From contig JAWKNO010000002.1 in the NCBI GenBank assembly GCA_041391665.1, forward strand, positions 558,001 through 622,000: a stretch of 64,000 nucleotides of DNA. The letters run 5' to 3'. Origin of the DNA: Bacteroidia bacterium (lineage in GTDB: Bacteria; Bacteroidota; Bacteroidia; J057). Below, piece after piece: positions 10,111 to 19,484 of the stretch (positions are counted from its first letter, which is position 1; every line of letters starts with the position of its first letter). The notes beneath the pieces are model-generated. The model searched no databases and was not told the origin of the DNA. It saw only the letters and a list, made by a program, of their open reading frames with translations. A program made the translations under genes and the position numbers.

Positions 10111-11688
10111 ATGAGCTTTTCGGAAGTCAGGAAAAATATCTGGATTTGCTATTTGTTCTTTCCTTTGATCTCGGTCGGGCAGGTTCCTGATTTTTCAACG
10201 GATCAGTTTTATGCAATTGCAAATTCTACCACCTCTGCCTCAAATATTACTGCGCGGGCGCAATTGTTTTCGTATGAGGCCAATTTGTCACTGGTTATAG
10301 AAGTTCACGATAAGGATGTAAATATAGATCCTCAAAGTAATGCAAACACAGACCACATCGAAGTGTGGTTTGCTCTTCCCAAACCAGTTTTCCCCGCTAA
10401 TTTTGAATATAATACGCATCCTGCGTATATCTGTGCTATCCCTGAGAGCACCCGCAGCAATGAACCAGAAGATCCCCGCTTCTTTAGTGTGTTTTCAGAA
10501 TATGGAAAAATAACCAATGCCGGGGACTTCGTCTCTCAATATGATTATCCCAAGTCTTCTGAAATCCGCAGAGATAGTCTGGATATTCCTGAAAGGAAAA
10601 ACTTAAAAAGTAAATCGGTCCCCTTTGGAATCGTGCATTTTGGCTTTTTTCCTGATGGAAGATCTGTCATCCATTACAATAAATCAGATCTGAGTCTCGT
10701 CGAAGATGCGCTTCATATTCGACTCGGCAATCTGACGGAAGGCATTGATTATATTGCAGAAATCAATGAAAAGGAAGATGGGTATACCATTAATGCCCGT
10801 ATTACCCCTGAAGCGCTGGGGTTTGTGCAACTACCTCAACTGGACCAGATTCGCTTTTTGGTTGATATCGCAGATAATGGCGCCACGCCTTCTGCTCCCG
10901 CCAATATCGTCCTCTCCAGTTCCAACAATCGCAAGCAAGGCGTACCTGCGACTTTCAATCAGGTAGTTTTTCAGAAGCCGTTGAAGACAAATATATCTCC
11001 TGTCCCTAATGATTTTTTCCGTGCCGCTCGTCTTCTTCCACTTTTTGTGTACGGCAATACAGAATGGATCTATGCCTCTGTGGATGTCGATGGTATTGTT
11101 TATCGCGAACATCAGGTAAGTGATGTGCTGTCAGAAATCAAGTTCTCCCGGGTACCTTACCGTTTTGATGCTGAAGTGATTTCCGGGGTTCAGGTTTCTA
11201 CGCTGATCATGGAAATGGCTCACGTCAATAAACTACCCACAGAAAAGGAGTTTGTCAGAATAGCCGGAAAAATGATTGAGGTCGAACGCGCAAAAACTGC
11301 GGGGTTTCCTGACGGCAAAAGCCGGAAAAATATGATCTTTCGATTTCCCGATGAACTCCCGGGGATTATTATCCGGGAAAGTAGCTACCGCGATCCTTAT
11401 GGATGGGGTGATTGTGGGGAATGTATTCTGGAGACCATACATATCCGTAGAGTTACTCCGGAAGATGTATACGATATTATGTCTATCAACCAGGGAAATG
11501 GCCCTGATGCCTTCTGTGAAGTTGGTGAATTCAGGTTTGACGGTTACTATGTAAGCCAGATGGACTGGATTCAATCAGGGAAAATACTCGTCGTTCGCCT
11601 TACCCACTACAATGGGAAAGAACAGCGGCGAGTCAAACTCTCATGGGAAAAAGATGGCAGTAATCCGAAAGTACAGTGGATTCGCTGA
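10111..11688 (+). CDS. secreted protein of unknown function, beta-rich N-terminal domain
   Basis: I do not recognise this family with certainty. From the ATG at 10111 (MSFSEVRKN) a signal peptide ends at about SVGQ. The first 200 residues contain long beta-strand patterns, including LSLVIEVHDKDVN and DHIEVWFALP, reminiscent of CBM9/DOMON-like sandwich domains that wrap ligands. That assignment is weak. The C-terminal part is mixed alpha/beta, with a CGEC motif near residue 435. An alternative start at 10063 would place non-signal residues ahead of the signal peptide. The TGA abuts the stop of the convergent gene at 11689 with no spacer. No neighbour suggests a pathway. Confidence 0.7.
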   Translation: MSFSEVRKNIWICYLFFPLISVGQVPDFSTDQFYAIANSTTSASNITARAQLFSYEANLSLVIEVHDKDVNIDPQSNANTDHIEVWFALPKPVFPANFEYNTHPAYICAIPESTRSNEPEDPRFFSVFSEYGKITNAGDFVSQYDYPKSSEIRRDSLDIPERKNLKSKSVPFGIVHFGFFPDGRSVIHYNKSDLSLVEDALHIRLGNLTEGIDYIAEINEKEDGYTINARITPEALGFVQLPQLDQIRFLVDIADNGATPSAPANIVLSSSNNRKQGVPATFNQVVFQKPLKTNISPVPNDFFRAARLLPLFVYGNTEWIYASVDVDGIVYREHQVSDVLSEIKFSRVPYRFDAEVISGVQVSTLIMEMAHVNKLPTEKEFVRIAGKMIEVERAKTAGFPDGKSRKNMIFRFPDELPGIIIRESSYRDPYGWGDCGECILETIHIRRVTPEDVYDIMSINQGNGPDAFCEVGEFRFDGYYVSQMDWIQSGKILVVRLTHYNGKEQRRVKLSWEKDGSNPKVQWIR

Positions 11689-12426
11689 TTAGCGCCGTCT
11701 CAGGTAAATCATCAGTGTTGCATTGATCCCGGCATGATCGGGTTCTGTCAACAATTCCGGTGAATTGGAAGGTACTGAGGAACCATTAACCGCCTGATTT
11801 AACTGGCGGTAATTCAGTCTGCCAAAAAATATCTGGTAATATGGCTCAATGGAAAGTTTTACAACCGGCCCAAATCCAAACCGGAAAGGGGCCAGGATCG
11901 TGAAACTGGTCATCCACGCGTTACTAACCTGGGAAAGGGCTGTATTCTCGTCAAAACTTGCCTCGGCAACCTGAGCAGTAGCTGTTCGGAAATTGGTAAG
12001 ATCAAAAGATCCGCCTACATTAAACCCACCTTCGCTATAAAATTTAATCAGCTCGCTATTGAGGCCTAATGAGACTACGCCGCCATGCAGTTGTACGTCT
12101 CTGCGAAAGTTTTGGCCGTTGTTGTCCGGGCCAATAGCATAAGTCTGTGCATTGAAAAGCATCCCACTCAGTCGAAAACTGGCTCTGCCACTGTGGTATC
12201 CCAGCCCTGCCGAAAATCCATTGGCCCATTTAATTTCTTCCATTTTTCTTGTGAGAGAAACCGAACTGTTATACTTCCCGATAATAAAATTGACAGAACG
12301 CGGGGTAAGGTATTTCAGTTGATAGCCAGCCTGTATGGAGATGCCTTTTTTTCCTGATTGGCCTGTAGCCGTAAGAACAGCAAACATAGCCAATGAAAAA
12401 ATGATGAGTATACTTAGTTTTTTCAT
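11689..12426 (-). CDS. outer-membrane beta-barrel protein (unknown function)
   Basis: This 245-residue protein has a signal peptide (MKKLSILIIFSLAMFAVLTATGQ) followed by alternating amphipathic strands with aromatic and Gly residues (SIQAGYQLKYL, FSAGLGYHSGRASFRLSG, FRFGFGPVVKLSIEPYYQIFFG). It ends in a terminal strand, INATLMIYLRRR. The pattern fits a small PorT/OmpW-like barrel in the outer membrane. No function can be assigned. It lies 58 bases downstream of galK on the same strand, but the gap could hold its own promoter. Confidence 0.75.
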   Translation of the reverse strand: MKKLSILIIFSLAMFAVLTATGQSGKKGISIQAGYQLKYLTPRSVNFIIGKYNSSVSLTRKMEEIKWANGFSAGLGYHSGRASFRLSGMLFNAQTYAIGPDNNGQNFRRDVQLHGGVVSLGLNSELIKFYSEGGFNVGGSFDLTNFRTATAQVAEASFDENTALSQVSNAWMTSFTILAPFRFGFGPVVKLSIEPYYQIFFGRLNYRQLNQAVNGSSVPSNSPELLTEPDHAGINATLMIYLRRR

Positions 12427-12484
12427 GAATCGGGATATGAAATAAGGTTCAATATTAACGAAAAGATTGGTTCACAGGTAGTTT

Positions 12485-13645
12485 TTATGCCTGGGAACGA
12501 ATAATCTCCTGCACGCCGTCCGTAATACTCGTAATGTATATACCTGGTTTTATGCCAAATTTTGCCTCATACTGACTGCTCAGCTCCTCTGCCACCGTTT
12601 CTGCATAAGCAGATGGTACAAGGTTGAGGGTACATCCCCCAAATCCGCCTCCCATCATTCTTGCGCCCATTACTTCAGGATTGTCGCGGGTTAGTTCTAC
12701 GAGAAAATCAAGTTCGGGACAACTTACCTCATAAAGATGCTGCAGTCCTTCATGGGACTTATACAATAATTCGCCTACGCGTGCCAATTTTCCCTGGCTT
12801 AATGCTTCACAGGTTTTAATTACCCGGTCATTTTCTTCAACGACATAGCTGCATCTTTTGAAAACAACGGGATCCATCTGGTCTTCATGTGCTGCCAGCA
12901 TATCTGCATTTACATCGCGGAGACTGTGAACGTGAGGGAAGGTGTTTCGAATTATTGCTACTCCCGCTTCGCATTCTTTTCGGCGGGTATTATATTCAGA
13001 ATTAGAAAGTGAATGAGTAACCCGGGTATCACAAAGTAGAATTTTGTGCGCACGCATGTCAAAGGGAAAATATTCGTAATCCAACGTCCTGCAATCCAGC
13101 CTGACTACATGGTTGGCTTTGCCAAAAGTACTGGCAAACTGATCCATTATGCCACATTGAACCCCGGGGAAAGTATGTTCGGCCTTTTGTGCCATCTTTA
13201 CCAAATCCATCCGGGAAATATTCAGATCAAATATCAGACTGAGTGCATAACCTATACCACATTCTACTGCCGCAGAAGAGGAAAGCCCGGCTCCAACCGG
13301 AATATTACCACCAAATACACAATCAAAACCACCTACTGCATAACCGTTGAGTTGAAACTGGTGGACGACCCCCAGCAGGTAGTTGGCCCATGATACAGAA
13401 ACCGGTTGAAGGTCGTGAAGTTCTGTCTCATACTCATCTTTGAGATCCATTGCAATGATCCGGCAACGGGTCGTATGATTGGGTGCCACAGCAAATACGA
13501 TTCCTTTGTCAATGGCTGCAGGGAGCACAAACCCTTCATTGTAGTCGGTATGTTCTCCAATCAGATTGATTCTTCCCGGAGCGATAACCAGGGTAGGGGT
13601 ATGGTGAAAGTGTTTTTGAAAAGTCTCCAGGATTGTCTGATGCAT
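12485..13645 (-). CDS. galK: galactokinase
   Basis: Galactokinase phosphorylates alpha-D-galactose with ATP to galactose-1-phosphate, the first Leloir step. This 386-residue GHMP kinase has the galactokinase signature GRINLIGEHTDYNEGFVLP near the N-terminus, the phosphate loop PVGAGLSSSAAVE (about 115-127), the catalytic Asp region GIMDQFAS, and the C-terminal GHMP motif MMGGGFGGCTLNL. Length is normal. It begins 13 bases after the batE stop, so it is probably the last gene of the bat transcript. No galT, galE or galM is in the window. Confidence 0.96.
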   Translation of the reverse strand: MHQTILETFQKHFHHTPTLVIAPGRINLIGEHTDYNEGFVLPAAIDKGIVFAVAPNHTTRCRIIAMDLKDEYETELHDLQPVSVSWANYLLGVVHQFQLNGYAVGGFDCVFGGNIPVGAGLSSSAAVECGIGYALSLIFDLNISRMDLVKMAQKAEHTFPGVQCGIMDQFASTFGKANHVVRLDCRTLDYEYFPFDMRAHKILLCDTRVTHSLSNSEYNTRRKECEAGVAIIRNTFPHVHSLRDVNADMLAAHEDQMDPVVFKRCSYVVEENDRVIKTCEALSQGKLARVGELLYKSHEGLQHLYEVSCPELDFLVELTRDNPEVMGARMMGGGFGGCTLNLVPSAYAETVAEELSSQYEAKFGIKPGIYITSITDGVQEIIRSQA

Positions 13646-13658
13646 AAATACGACTAAG

Positions 13659-14426
13659 TTAAATAGGGGCTATATGTTTATTTTCTATAAATCCTTCTAC
13701 TGTACCAATATTGACATCGGCTACCCTGATCTTTGTCCATCCGCCAATCTCATCGAGAAGATCTACTTTTACCCCTTCGTGCAGGATTAGCAGATCTGTA
13801 CGGCCCGAAGGGGCATTTTTTACATATACATTGGGCGAAAGGATAATGCCCAGATGACTGTGTTGCTCCTTGAGATTCCGATTGAGGCTGATAGTCAAAG
13901 CAGCGAGAGACAAAACCACAAAAAATATTCCACTAAAAAAAGTAACTCTCTTTACAATGGGTGAATATAGAAAAAGAAAAGCTCCTCCTAAGGTAGCTGC
14001 TGCAAATAAAAGTGCAATCGCCAGCCATGCCCATTGCCCGGATGAAAATGAAAGTATGAAATTCCGTATTTTTTCGGTTATCGCAAAACCCGGGATGGGT
14101 TTTATATTATCCTTTACGCGAAGGTTGGCCAGTTGAAGGTTTACCCTTGCGTCTTCAAACCTCGGGTTTATTTCCAATGCCCGTTCATAATTAAGTACTG
14201 CAAGGGCTGTATGTTGGAGTTTATAGTGGGCATTTCCCAGGTTGAGATATAGTTTTGCAGATTCAAATCCCTGGTTTATTACAGAATCATAAAGCTGTAC
14301 TGCGCCTGAATAGTCTTCATTTATATATGCTTCATTACCCTGTTTAAAGAGATGCTCCGCTTCCTGAGCGAATGCGCTACTGGTAAGCAGCAGGATAACA
14401 GCGATAAAAATGCATAATCTTTTCAT
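13659..14426 (-). CDS. batE: BatE-like TPR protein with SH3 domain
   Basis: After a signal peptide (cleavage near AFAQ), two to three TPR repeats (about 22-105; EAEHLFKQGNEAY, AKLYLNLGNAHYKL, AVLNYERALEINP) are followed by two transmembrane helices (about 130-152 and 163-183). A C-terminal SH3-like domain (about 190-255) contains KVDLLDEIGGWTKIRV. This order is that of BatE in Bacteroidota aerotolerance operons. It is the last bat gene of the cluster and lies 24 bases after batD. The Bat complex is thought to support envelope stress resistance; its biochemical role is not settled. Confidence 0.82.
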   Translation of the reverse strand: MKRLCIFIAVILLLTSSAFAQEAEHLFKQGNEAYINEDYSGAVQLYDSVINQGFESAKLYLNLGNAHYKLQHTALAVLNYERALEINPRFEDARVNLQLANLRVKDNIKPIPGFAITEKIRNFILSFSSGQWAWLAIALLFAAATLGGAFLFLYSPIVKRVTFFSGIFFVVLSLAALTISLNRNLKEQHSHLGIILSPNVYVKNAPSGRTDLLILHEGVKVDLLDEIGGWTKIRVADVNIGTVEGFIENKHIAPI

Positions 14427-14450
14427 GTCTTTGTATTGCAGTTAGTGGTA

Positions 14451-16265
14451 TTATTTTCCTGTAATACCCTCAATTTCAGCGATTAATTTTAGCGCCTGGT
14501 CATAAGTGCCCTGCATTCCACCTCCGGCGGATGAGGGGGCAAACAGTGCCATTTCACTGGTATCGAGCAAATCGGTGAGCTGTCCGATCAGCGACTCCGG
14601 TACGTTGCCGGCCAGCAGTTTCTCTTTGATCGTCTCACGGGTAAGTTCTGACTGACTGATCGTAAGCTTATCGCTGACATAGCCCCATATTGCCCGTGTA
14701 ATTTCTTTATAAAATGATTTTTCTTCTCCGGCAGCCAGAAATTTTTGCGCGGCTGTCAATCGTTTTTTCGCCATTTGGCTGGCTTTTTTCCTACGGGTAC
14801 CATCCTGGTCAGCGGCCGCGTTTCGCTGGTTTTTCCTTACAAAAATCAATATCCCGAATATTGCCAATGGCAGAAAGTAAAGGGCGAAAAAGGGGAGAGA
14901 GGCGGCAAAGGTCTGCCCTTTTTTCCGAAGGGAATAATCATCTGTTTGGATATACCGGATATCCTGGCCAATGAGTTCCATATCTTCTTTACTCATATTG
15001 GAAGTGCTGATTTCCGGACGTTGTGCCTCTCCGGTAACGGTGAGCGTATATTCCGGTGAGCGATGCGTAACGTAATCTTTTTTCTTTGTATCAAAATAGC
15101 TGAAAGTAACTTCCGGTAACCGGTATACACCGGGGTTTCGGGGAACAATCAGGTAGTCAAAACTGCGCCTGCCACTGACGGTACCTGTGTTTTTGACAAT
15201 AGACTCATCGACTTTGGGGTCGAAAACGTCAAAGTCAGGGGGGAATTCCAGGCGGGGTTCCCGAAAATTTTTGATATTTCCCTGTCCGGAATACTTTATC
15301 CGGAATGTAACGGCATCGCCGGTTTTTACTTCGGGTTTGTCCAATGTTACTTCCATATCCAGTACCCCCACCATACCGCTGAAATCGGCTGGTTTTCCTG
15401 CTGCGGGTAAGCTATTTACCTGTACAGGAACTGGTGCATTGGCAAAAGTATAGGGGTAGTTTTCGTAGGTTTCAAAAAATGAATCGAAAATACTTCTTCG
15501 CTGTTTGGGTTGGGCCTGTACCTGTACCACACATGAAAGCGTCATGGGGTCAATGGTCAGTTTACCGGCTCTTTGGGGAAACAGAATATCTTTTTTTATA
15601 ATCCGTGTTTGGTACTGAATCCCGTCGATAATCTCGTTTTGAGCAGGAGCGCCTTTGAGTTCTACATTTTCCACCCAAAAACCTTCATATTTTGGTGGCT
15701 CTTCGGGGATAAGATTTAATGCCCGGATTCGCTCATACAATTTATATGTCACAGTCAGTTGTTCGCCCATATATACCTCCCGGTCGCTGACAATGGCCCG
15801 CAGAAAAATGTAATCTTTTAGCTGGGCTTCCAGGCTTTGATCTTTTCGCTGGGTTTCTGTATTGCCTCCGGCTGTATTGGGGTTTCCGGAAGATCCGGCT
15901 GCGGAAACCTCCATCTGGATAGGCTGGGAAGAAAGTTTCTGACCATTGACAACGATTGTTGCGGGGCCGATGGTGATTTTGCCTTCCTTTTTGGGTCGAA
16001 TATAAAAGGAATACGTAATGGATTGTGTCGTATTTCCATTGATAAACTGCATACTGGTGGAGGTGTTTGGGCCACCCAGTACCTGAAAACCATCAAAAGA
16101 AGGGTATTCTATTCCTTGTGGTTGCGCATTATCCAGCTTAAATGAAACCTGAAAGGTCTCATCCAAAGCGACTTTATTCTTGCTGACAAAAGCGCTAAAT
16201 GCCTGTCCGTATAACCATCCGGAACTGAGTGCAAATATCGATATCAACAAATAAATCCGTTTCAT
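14451..16265 (-). CDS. batD: BatD family protein
   Basis: This 604-residue protein has a signal peptide (to about GWLYGQ) and a large periplasmic part made of Ig-like beta-sandwich domains (about 22-430), with the family's SFKLDNAQPQGIEYPSF and repeated SxxITYSFYIRPKKEG elements. A transmembrane helix lies at about 455-475 (SLPFFALYFLPLAIFGILIF), followed by a cytoplasmic helical tail. Family knowledge: BatD (oxygen tolerance) proteins are membrane partners of the VWA proteins BatA and BatB. It sits between batE and the IVP gene with gaps of 24 and 5 bases, so cotranslation is likely. Confidence 0.9.
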   Translation of the reverse strand: MKRIYLLISIFALSSGWLYGQAFSAFVSKNKVALDETFQVSFKLDNAQPQGIEYPSFDGFQVLGGPNTSTSMQFINGNTTQSITYSFYIRPKKEGKITIGPATIVVNGQKLSSQPIQMEVSAAGSSGNPNTAGGNTETQRKDQSLEAQLKDYIFLRAIVSDREVYMGEQLTVTYKLYERIRALNLIPEEPPKYEGFWVENVELKGAPAQNEIIDGIQYQTRIIKKDILFPQRAGKLTIDPMTLSCVVQVQAQPKQRRSIFDSFFETYENYPYTFANAPVPVQVNSLPAAGKPADFSGMVGVLDMEVTLDKPEVKTGDAVTFRIKYSGQGNIKNFREPRLEFPPDFDVFDPKVDESIVKNTGTVSGRRSFDYLIVPRNPGVYRLPEVTFSYFDTKKKDYVTHRSPEYTLTVTGEAQRPEISTSNMSKEDMELIGQDIRYIQTDDYSLRKKGQTFAASLPFFALYFLPLAIFGILIFVRKNQRNAAADQDGTRRKKASQMAKKRLTAAQKFLAAGEEKSFYKEITRAIWGYVSDKLTISQSELTRETIKEKLLAGNVPESLIGQLTDLLDTSEMALFAPSSAGGGMQGTYDQALKLIAEIEGITGK

Positions 16266-16270
16266 ATGCT

Positions 16271-16633
16271 TTATGCCCTGCTGGTTTGAATGATTTTTGA
16301 AAAAATGGCGGCAAGTTCGTTGGAAGCACGTATGAGCTGATCGCGCCTTTGTATGAGCATCGGATCGCCCTGAATATCAATCAGATTCAGCCAGTACTGC
16401 GTGGTTTTTGTTTCCTGCACGCAGTTTTTTATATAAGTCAGAGAATCATTTCGATTGGTTGCTTCTGTGGCTCCTATATAATTGGCGCCGATTGCACCTG
16501 AAGTTTTGATCAACTGTTTAAGATCTTCCACATTGGAGACGGTCATTGGGATTACTTTCCCAAGTTCACGCACAGCCTGAGCGAATTTCAGTGTGTGATC
16601 GTAGATTTGCTGATTTATGTCTCCCTGATTCAT
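16271..16633 (-). CDS. four-helix bundle (IVP / S23-like) protein inside the bat operon
   Basis: This 120-residue protein has the pattern of the four-helix-bundle family first found as ORFs in 23S rRNA intervening sequences. DHTLKFAQAVRELGKVIP forms helix 1, an SGAIGANYIGATEA helix is followed by SLTYIKNCVQETKTTQYWL, and the final helix begins DQLIRASNELAAIF. The NY..EA and ET..WL signatures fit well. Its biochemical function is unknown; the family makes homopentamers of four-helix bundles in known structures. It begins 30 bases after batC ends and stops 5 bases before batD starts, so it is a true operon member and not a stray insertion. Confidence 0.82.
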   Translation of the reverse strand: MNQGDINQQIYDHTLKFAQAVRELGKVIPMTVSNVEDLKQLIKTSGAIGANYIGATEATNRNDSLTYIKNCVQETKTTQYWLNLIDIQGDPMLIQRRDQLIRASNELAAIFSKIIQTSRA

Positions 16634-16663
16634 AAACGTTGACGGAGTTAGGTTAAAGATAGA

Positions 16664-17416
16664 TTACCAATCCTTTTCTACTTTTTTCTTGTTAGCCGGG
16701 ACTTTCTTTTTTTGCAGATCCTGTTGAAGTTTTTCTTCCTGAAATTCAAGTGCTTCCAGCATTTTCTCTATTTGTTCCGGCGACATTTGCTGTTGTTTGG
16801 GCTGTTGCGCCTCGCTTTTATTGTCCTGTTGATCTTTCTGATCCTGATTTTGTTGCTGGTCCTGATTTTGGTCTTGTTTCTGATCTTGCTGATCCTGTTT
16901 TTGCTGATCCTGTTTGTCTTTTTGGTCCTGGTCTTTCTTATCGTCCTGCTTCTGATCCTGGTTTTGTTTCTGTTGTTGTTCTCTCAGCATCTGTTGCGCA
17001 TAGGCGAGATTGTATTTGGTTTCCTCGTCATCAGGTTTTTCCCTCAGGGCTCTTTTATAGGCATCAATGCTCTCTTTAAATTTATTGTCCTTTAGCAGCG
17101 CATTTCCCAGATTGTGAAACGCCTGAGACTTTTCACCAGAATTTTCGGCCATGCTCGCCGCTTTTTCAAACTCATAAGCGGCTTCGGAAAATTTGCCTTG
17201 CTGGTAATAAGCATTTCCCAAATTGTACACTGCACGTGAATTTTCTTTTTTAGCTTCTAATGCTTTTTTGTAGGCCTGCTCTGACAATGCATAATTTTTG
17301 TCTTCATACGCTTTATTCCCTGCTCGTACATCTGCTTTTCCCGGTTCTGAAAATAGCTGCGCATAGGTAGGGACTACCAGGATCAAGAGAAAAAATATCA
17401 GATAAATGCGTTTCAT
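16664..17416 (-). CDS. batC: BatC-like TPR protein with Gln/Asp/Lys-rich tail
   Basis: The ATG at 17416 gives a signal peptide (MKRIYLIFFLLILVVPTYAQ); a TTG at 17425 would add three residues. Three to four TPR motifs follow (about 30-145; NYALSEQAYKKALEAKKENS, AVYNLGNAYYQQGKFSEAAYE, HNLGNALLKDNKFKESIDA). A strongly charged low-complexity stretch of Gln, Asp and Lys spans about 145-215, then a helical Met/Gln/Glu segment and a basic C-terminus. TPR proteins in this position are scaffolds for the membrane VWA proteins. The low-complexity stretch is encoded by a QDQ/KDQ-type codon repeat (about 16790-16985). Confidence 0.85.
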   Translation of the reverse strand: MKRIYLIFFLLILVVPTYAQLFSEPGKADVRAGNKAYEDKNYALSEQAYKKALEAKKENSRAVYNLGNAYYQQGKFSEAAYEFEKAASMAENSGEKSQAFHNLGNALLKDNKFKESIDAYKRALREKPDDEETKYNLAYAQQMLREQQQKQNQDQKQDDKKDQDQKDKQDQQKQDQQDQKQDQNQDQQQNQDQKDQQDNKSEAQQPKQQQMSPEQIEKMLEALEFQEEKLQQDLQKKKVPANKKKVEKDW

Positions 17417-17439
17417 ATTTCCCAAATTTGAGTGTCCGG

Positions 17440-18471
17440 TTATTCTCTGAAAATACGCCAGTCAGAGAAAATTCTGCTTCGGCTTTCTGAGATAAAATAT
17501 TCTAGCAAAAGAAAAAGTATCCCGATGCCCAGGAATAGCTGAAAGTAGTCATCATAATCTGTAAACTCCTGATCTTCAAACTCTTTCTTTTCCATTCCCG
17601 CCAACTCATCCAAAAAAGCTTTCACTTCTGTGGTTCCCTGTGTAAGCTGGAAATACCTTCCTTTTCCAGCTGCAGCTACTTCTCTGAGCATTTCGACATT
17701 GAGTTTTGAAAAAACAATTCCCCCCTCCTTATCTCTTTTGTAGTCTTCCATTCCATTTTTCATCTCAGGGATTGGGGCACCTCTGGTGGTACCAATCCCC
17801 ATAGTGTGCACAACCAGTCCTTGTGATGCGGCTTCCTCGGCGGCTTCAAGTGCATCTCCTTCATGATTTTCACCGTCAGAGATGATAAGCATGGTTTTAA
17901 ATTGTGTCTGCCCTTCCGGGAAAGATTTTGCAGCTAACCGGATTGCCTCACCAATGGCAGTTCCCTGGGTCGGTGCGAGGTCTGTGCTAACTGTTTTTAA
18001 CAGAGATTTTGCCGCGCGATAGTCGGAGGTAAGCGGTACCTGGAGATAGGCATTTCCGGCAAAAATAATCATTCCAACCCGGTCCCCTGCAAGTTTATCG
18101 ATAAGTCGTGATACAAATTGTTTGGATTTTGCCAGGCGGGAAGGCTTTTCATCTTCAGCCAGCATACTTTTGGAGATATCGAGGGCAATAATCAGGTCAA
18201 CGCCTTCTCTTTTTATTTTTTTGGGTGTTTCGGACAACTGCGGATTGGCGAGTGCAAAAACGAGAAAAATCAGAGAGAGGCAGGCGAGCGCAAACTTGAT
18301 CTGGTGTTTCCATGTAGGACTTGCCGGCATAAGCCTGGCAACCAAAGATGCATCACCCATTCGGGCAATAGCTTTTTTTCTGCCAAACCAGAATACCCCA
18401 AATATTACTGCCATGGGAATGAGCAGAAATAAAAGGTACAGAGCCTCGGGATGTTCAAATCTACTTGCCAT
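17440..18471 (-). CDS. batB: BatB: VWA domain membrane protein
   Basis: This 343-residue protein has two N-terminal transmembrane helices (about 10-27 and 56-75), a von Willebrand A domain (about 88-290), and a C-terminal transmembrane helix (about 310-330). The metal-ion-dependent adhesion site is intact: DISKSM (DxSxS), the Thr of QGTAIGEA, and IISDGENHEG. It follows batA by only 5 bases. VWA domains of this family bind partners through a divalent metal; BatA and BatB are thought to form a membrane complex with the other Bat proteins. Confidence 0.9.
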   Translation of the reverse strand: MASRFEHPEALYLLFLLIPMAVIFGVFWFGRKKAIARMGDASLVARLMPASPTWKHQIKFALACLSLIFLVFALANPQLSETPKKIKREGVDLIIALDISKSMLAEDEKPSRLAKSKQFVSRLIDKLAGDRVGMIIFAGNAYLQVPLTSDYRAAKSLLKTVSTDLAPTQGTAIGEAIRLAAKSFPEGQTQFKTMLIISDGENHEGDALEAAEEAASQGLVVHTMGIGTTRGAPIPEMKNGMEDYKRDKEGGIVFSKLNVEMLREVAAAGKGRYFQLTQGTTEVKAFLDELAGMEKKEFEDQEFTDYDDYFQLFLGIGILFLLLEYFISESRSRIFSDWRIFRE

Positions 18472-18476
18472 ATTTC

Positions 18477-19484
18477 TTAAGGGATACTTCTGACAACACT
18501 ATATCGAAGGACCATTTCCAGTAGAAACAGAAGGCCCCCAATGATGAGAAACCAATAAAATTCCTCTGTATAGTTGGTAAGACGTGTAACTTCGATACGA
18601 GTTTTTTCGAGACGATCGATTTCCTGATAGACATTACCCAAAGCGGCATTACTGGTAGCCTGGAAATATTTCCCTCCGGTTCTGGCCGCAATTTCTTTCA
18701 GTAATTCTTCATCGATCCGCACTTCCTGTTGCTGGTACTGGGTATTGCCAAAGAAGTCCTGCACTTTAAAGGGTGCCATGCCATTTTTCCCCACGCCGAT
18801 AGTATAGACACGGATCCCATACTCCTGAGCTGCCGTGACGGCGGTGAGCGGATCTATAAACCCACTATTATTGACGCCGTCTGTAAGCAGAATGATAACT
18901 TTACTTTTTGCTTCACTTTCTTTGAGACGGATCACAGCGGTAGCCAGTCCCATTCCGATCGCCGTTCCCTGTTCTATAATACCGGTTCTTACTGTTTTTA
19001 GCATATCCAGCAATACCGGGTGATCGATAGTAAGCGGGCATTGGGTGAAACTTTCTCCTGCAAATACGACGAGTCCGATTCGATCATTTTTGCGGCCTTC
19101 AATAAATTCTTTAGCTTTTTGTTTGGCTGCTCCCAGTCGGTCTGGCTCAAAATCAAGCGCTTCCATACTTCCTGATATGTCCAGCGCGATGACAATGTCA
19201 ATACCTTCTGTATTGATTTCTTCTTCGCTCATGCTTGACTGTGGGCGAGCCAGGGCAATAATAAAGGCACTTACTCCCAGTACGCGCAGCACAAAAAGGT
19301 ATTTTTTGATAAACCCTCTTACAGGACGGGCATGCGCTTTTACTCCTTCAAGAATGGGCAGTCGCAGGGTAGGGTATAGGTACCGGTACCGCCATATTTG
19401 CCACAAAATCATCAGCACAGGGATGATCAGCAGGAGAAAAATCCACGGATTGGCAAAAGTGATTTTGTTCCAAAAGCTGGTCAT
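18477..19484 (-). CDS. batA: BatA: VWA domain membrane protein
   Basis: This 335-residue paralogue of BatB has N-terminal transmembrane helices (about 14-28 and 62-80), a VWA domain (about 90-300) with an intact MIDAS (DISGSM, EQGTAIGMG, LLTDGVNN), and a C-terminal helix (about 308-328). Its start overlaps the stop of the upstream gene by 4 bases, and batB follows 5 bases downstream. Two VWA paralogues in tandem are the hallmark of Bacteroidota bat operons. Confidence 0.92.
   Translation of the reverse strand: MTSFWNKITFANPWIFLLLIIPVLMILWQIWRYRYLYPTLRLPILEGVKAHARPVRGFIKKYLFVLRVLGVSAFIIALARPQSSMSEEEINTEGIDIVIALDISGSMEALDFEPDRLGAAKQKAKEFIEGRKNDRIGLVVFAGESFTQCPLTIDHPVLLDMLKTVRTGIIEQGTAIGMGLATAVIRLKESEAKSKVIILLTDGVNNSGFIDPLTAVTAAQEYGIRVYTIGVGKNGMAPFKVQDFFGNTQYQQQEVRIDEELLKEIAARTGGKYFQATSNAALGNVYQEIDRLEKTRIEVTRLTNYTEEFYWFLIIGGLLFLLEMVLRYSVVRSIP

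Noticed and set aside
16790..16985. Long rightward Leu/Val/Phe-rich frames in the batC region
   Set aside because: They mirror the QDQ/KDQ codon repeat of batC and look like artefacts of it.
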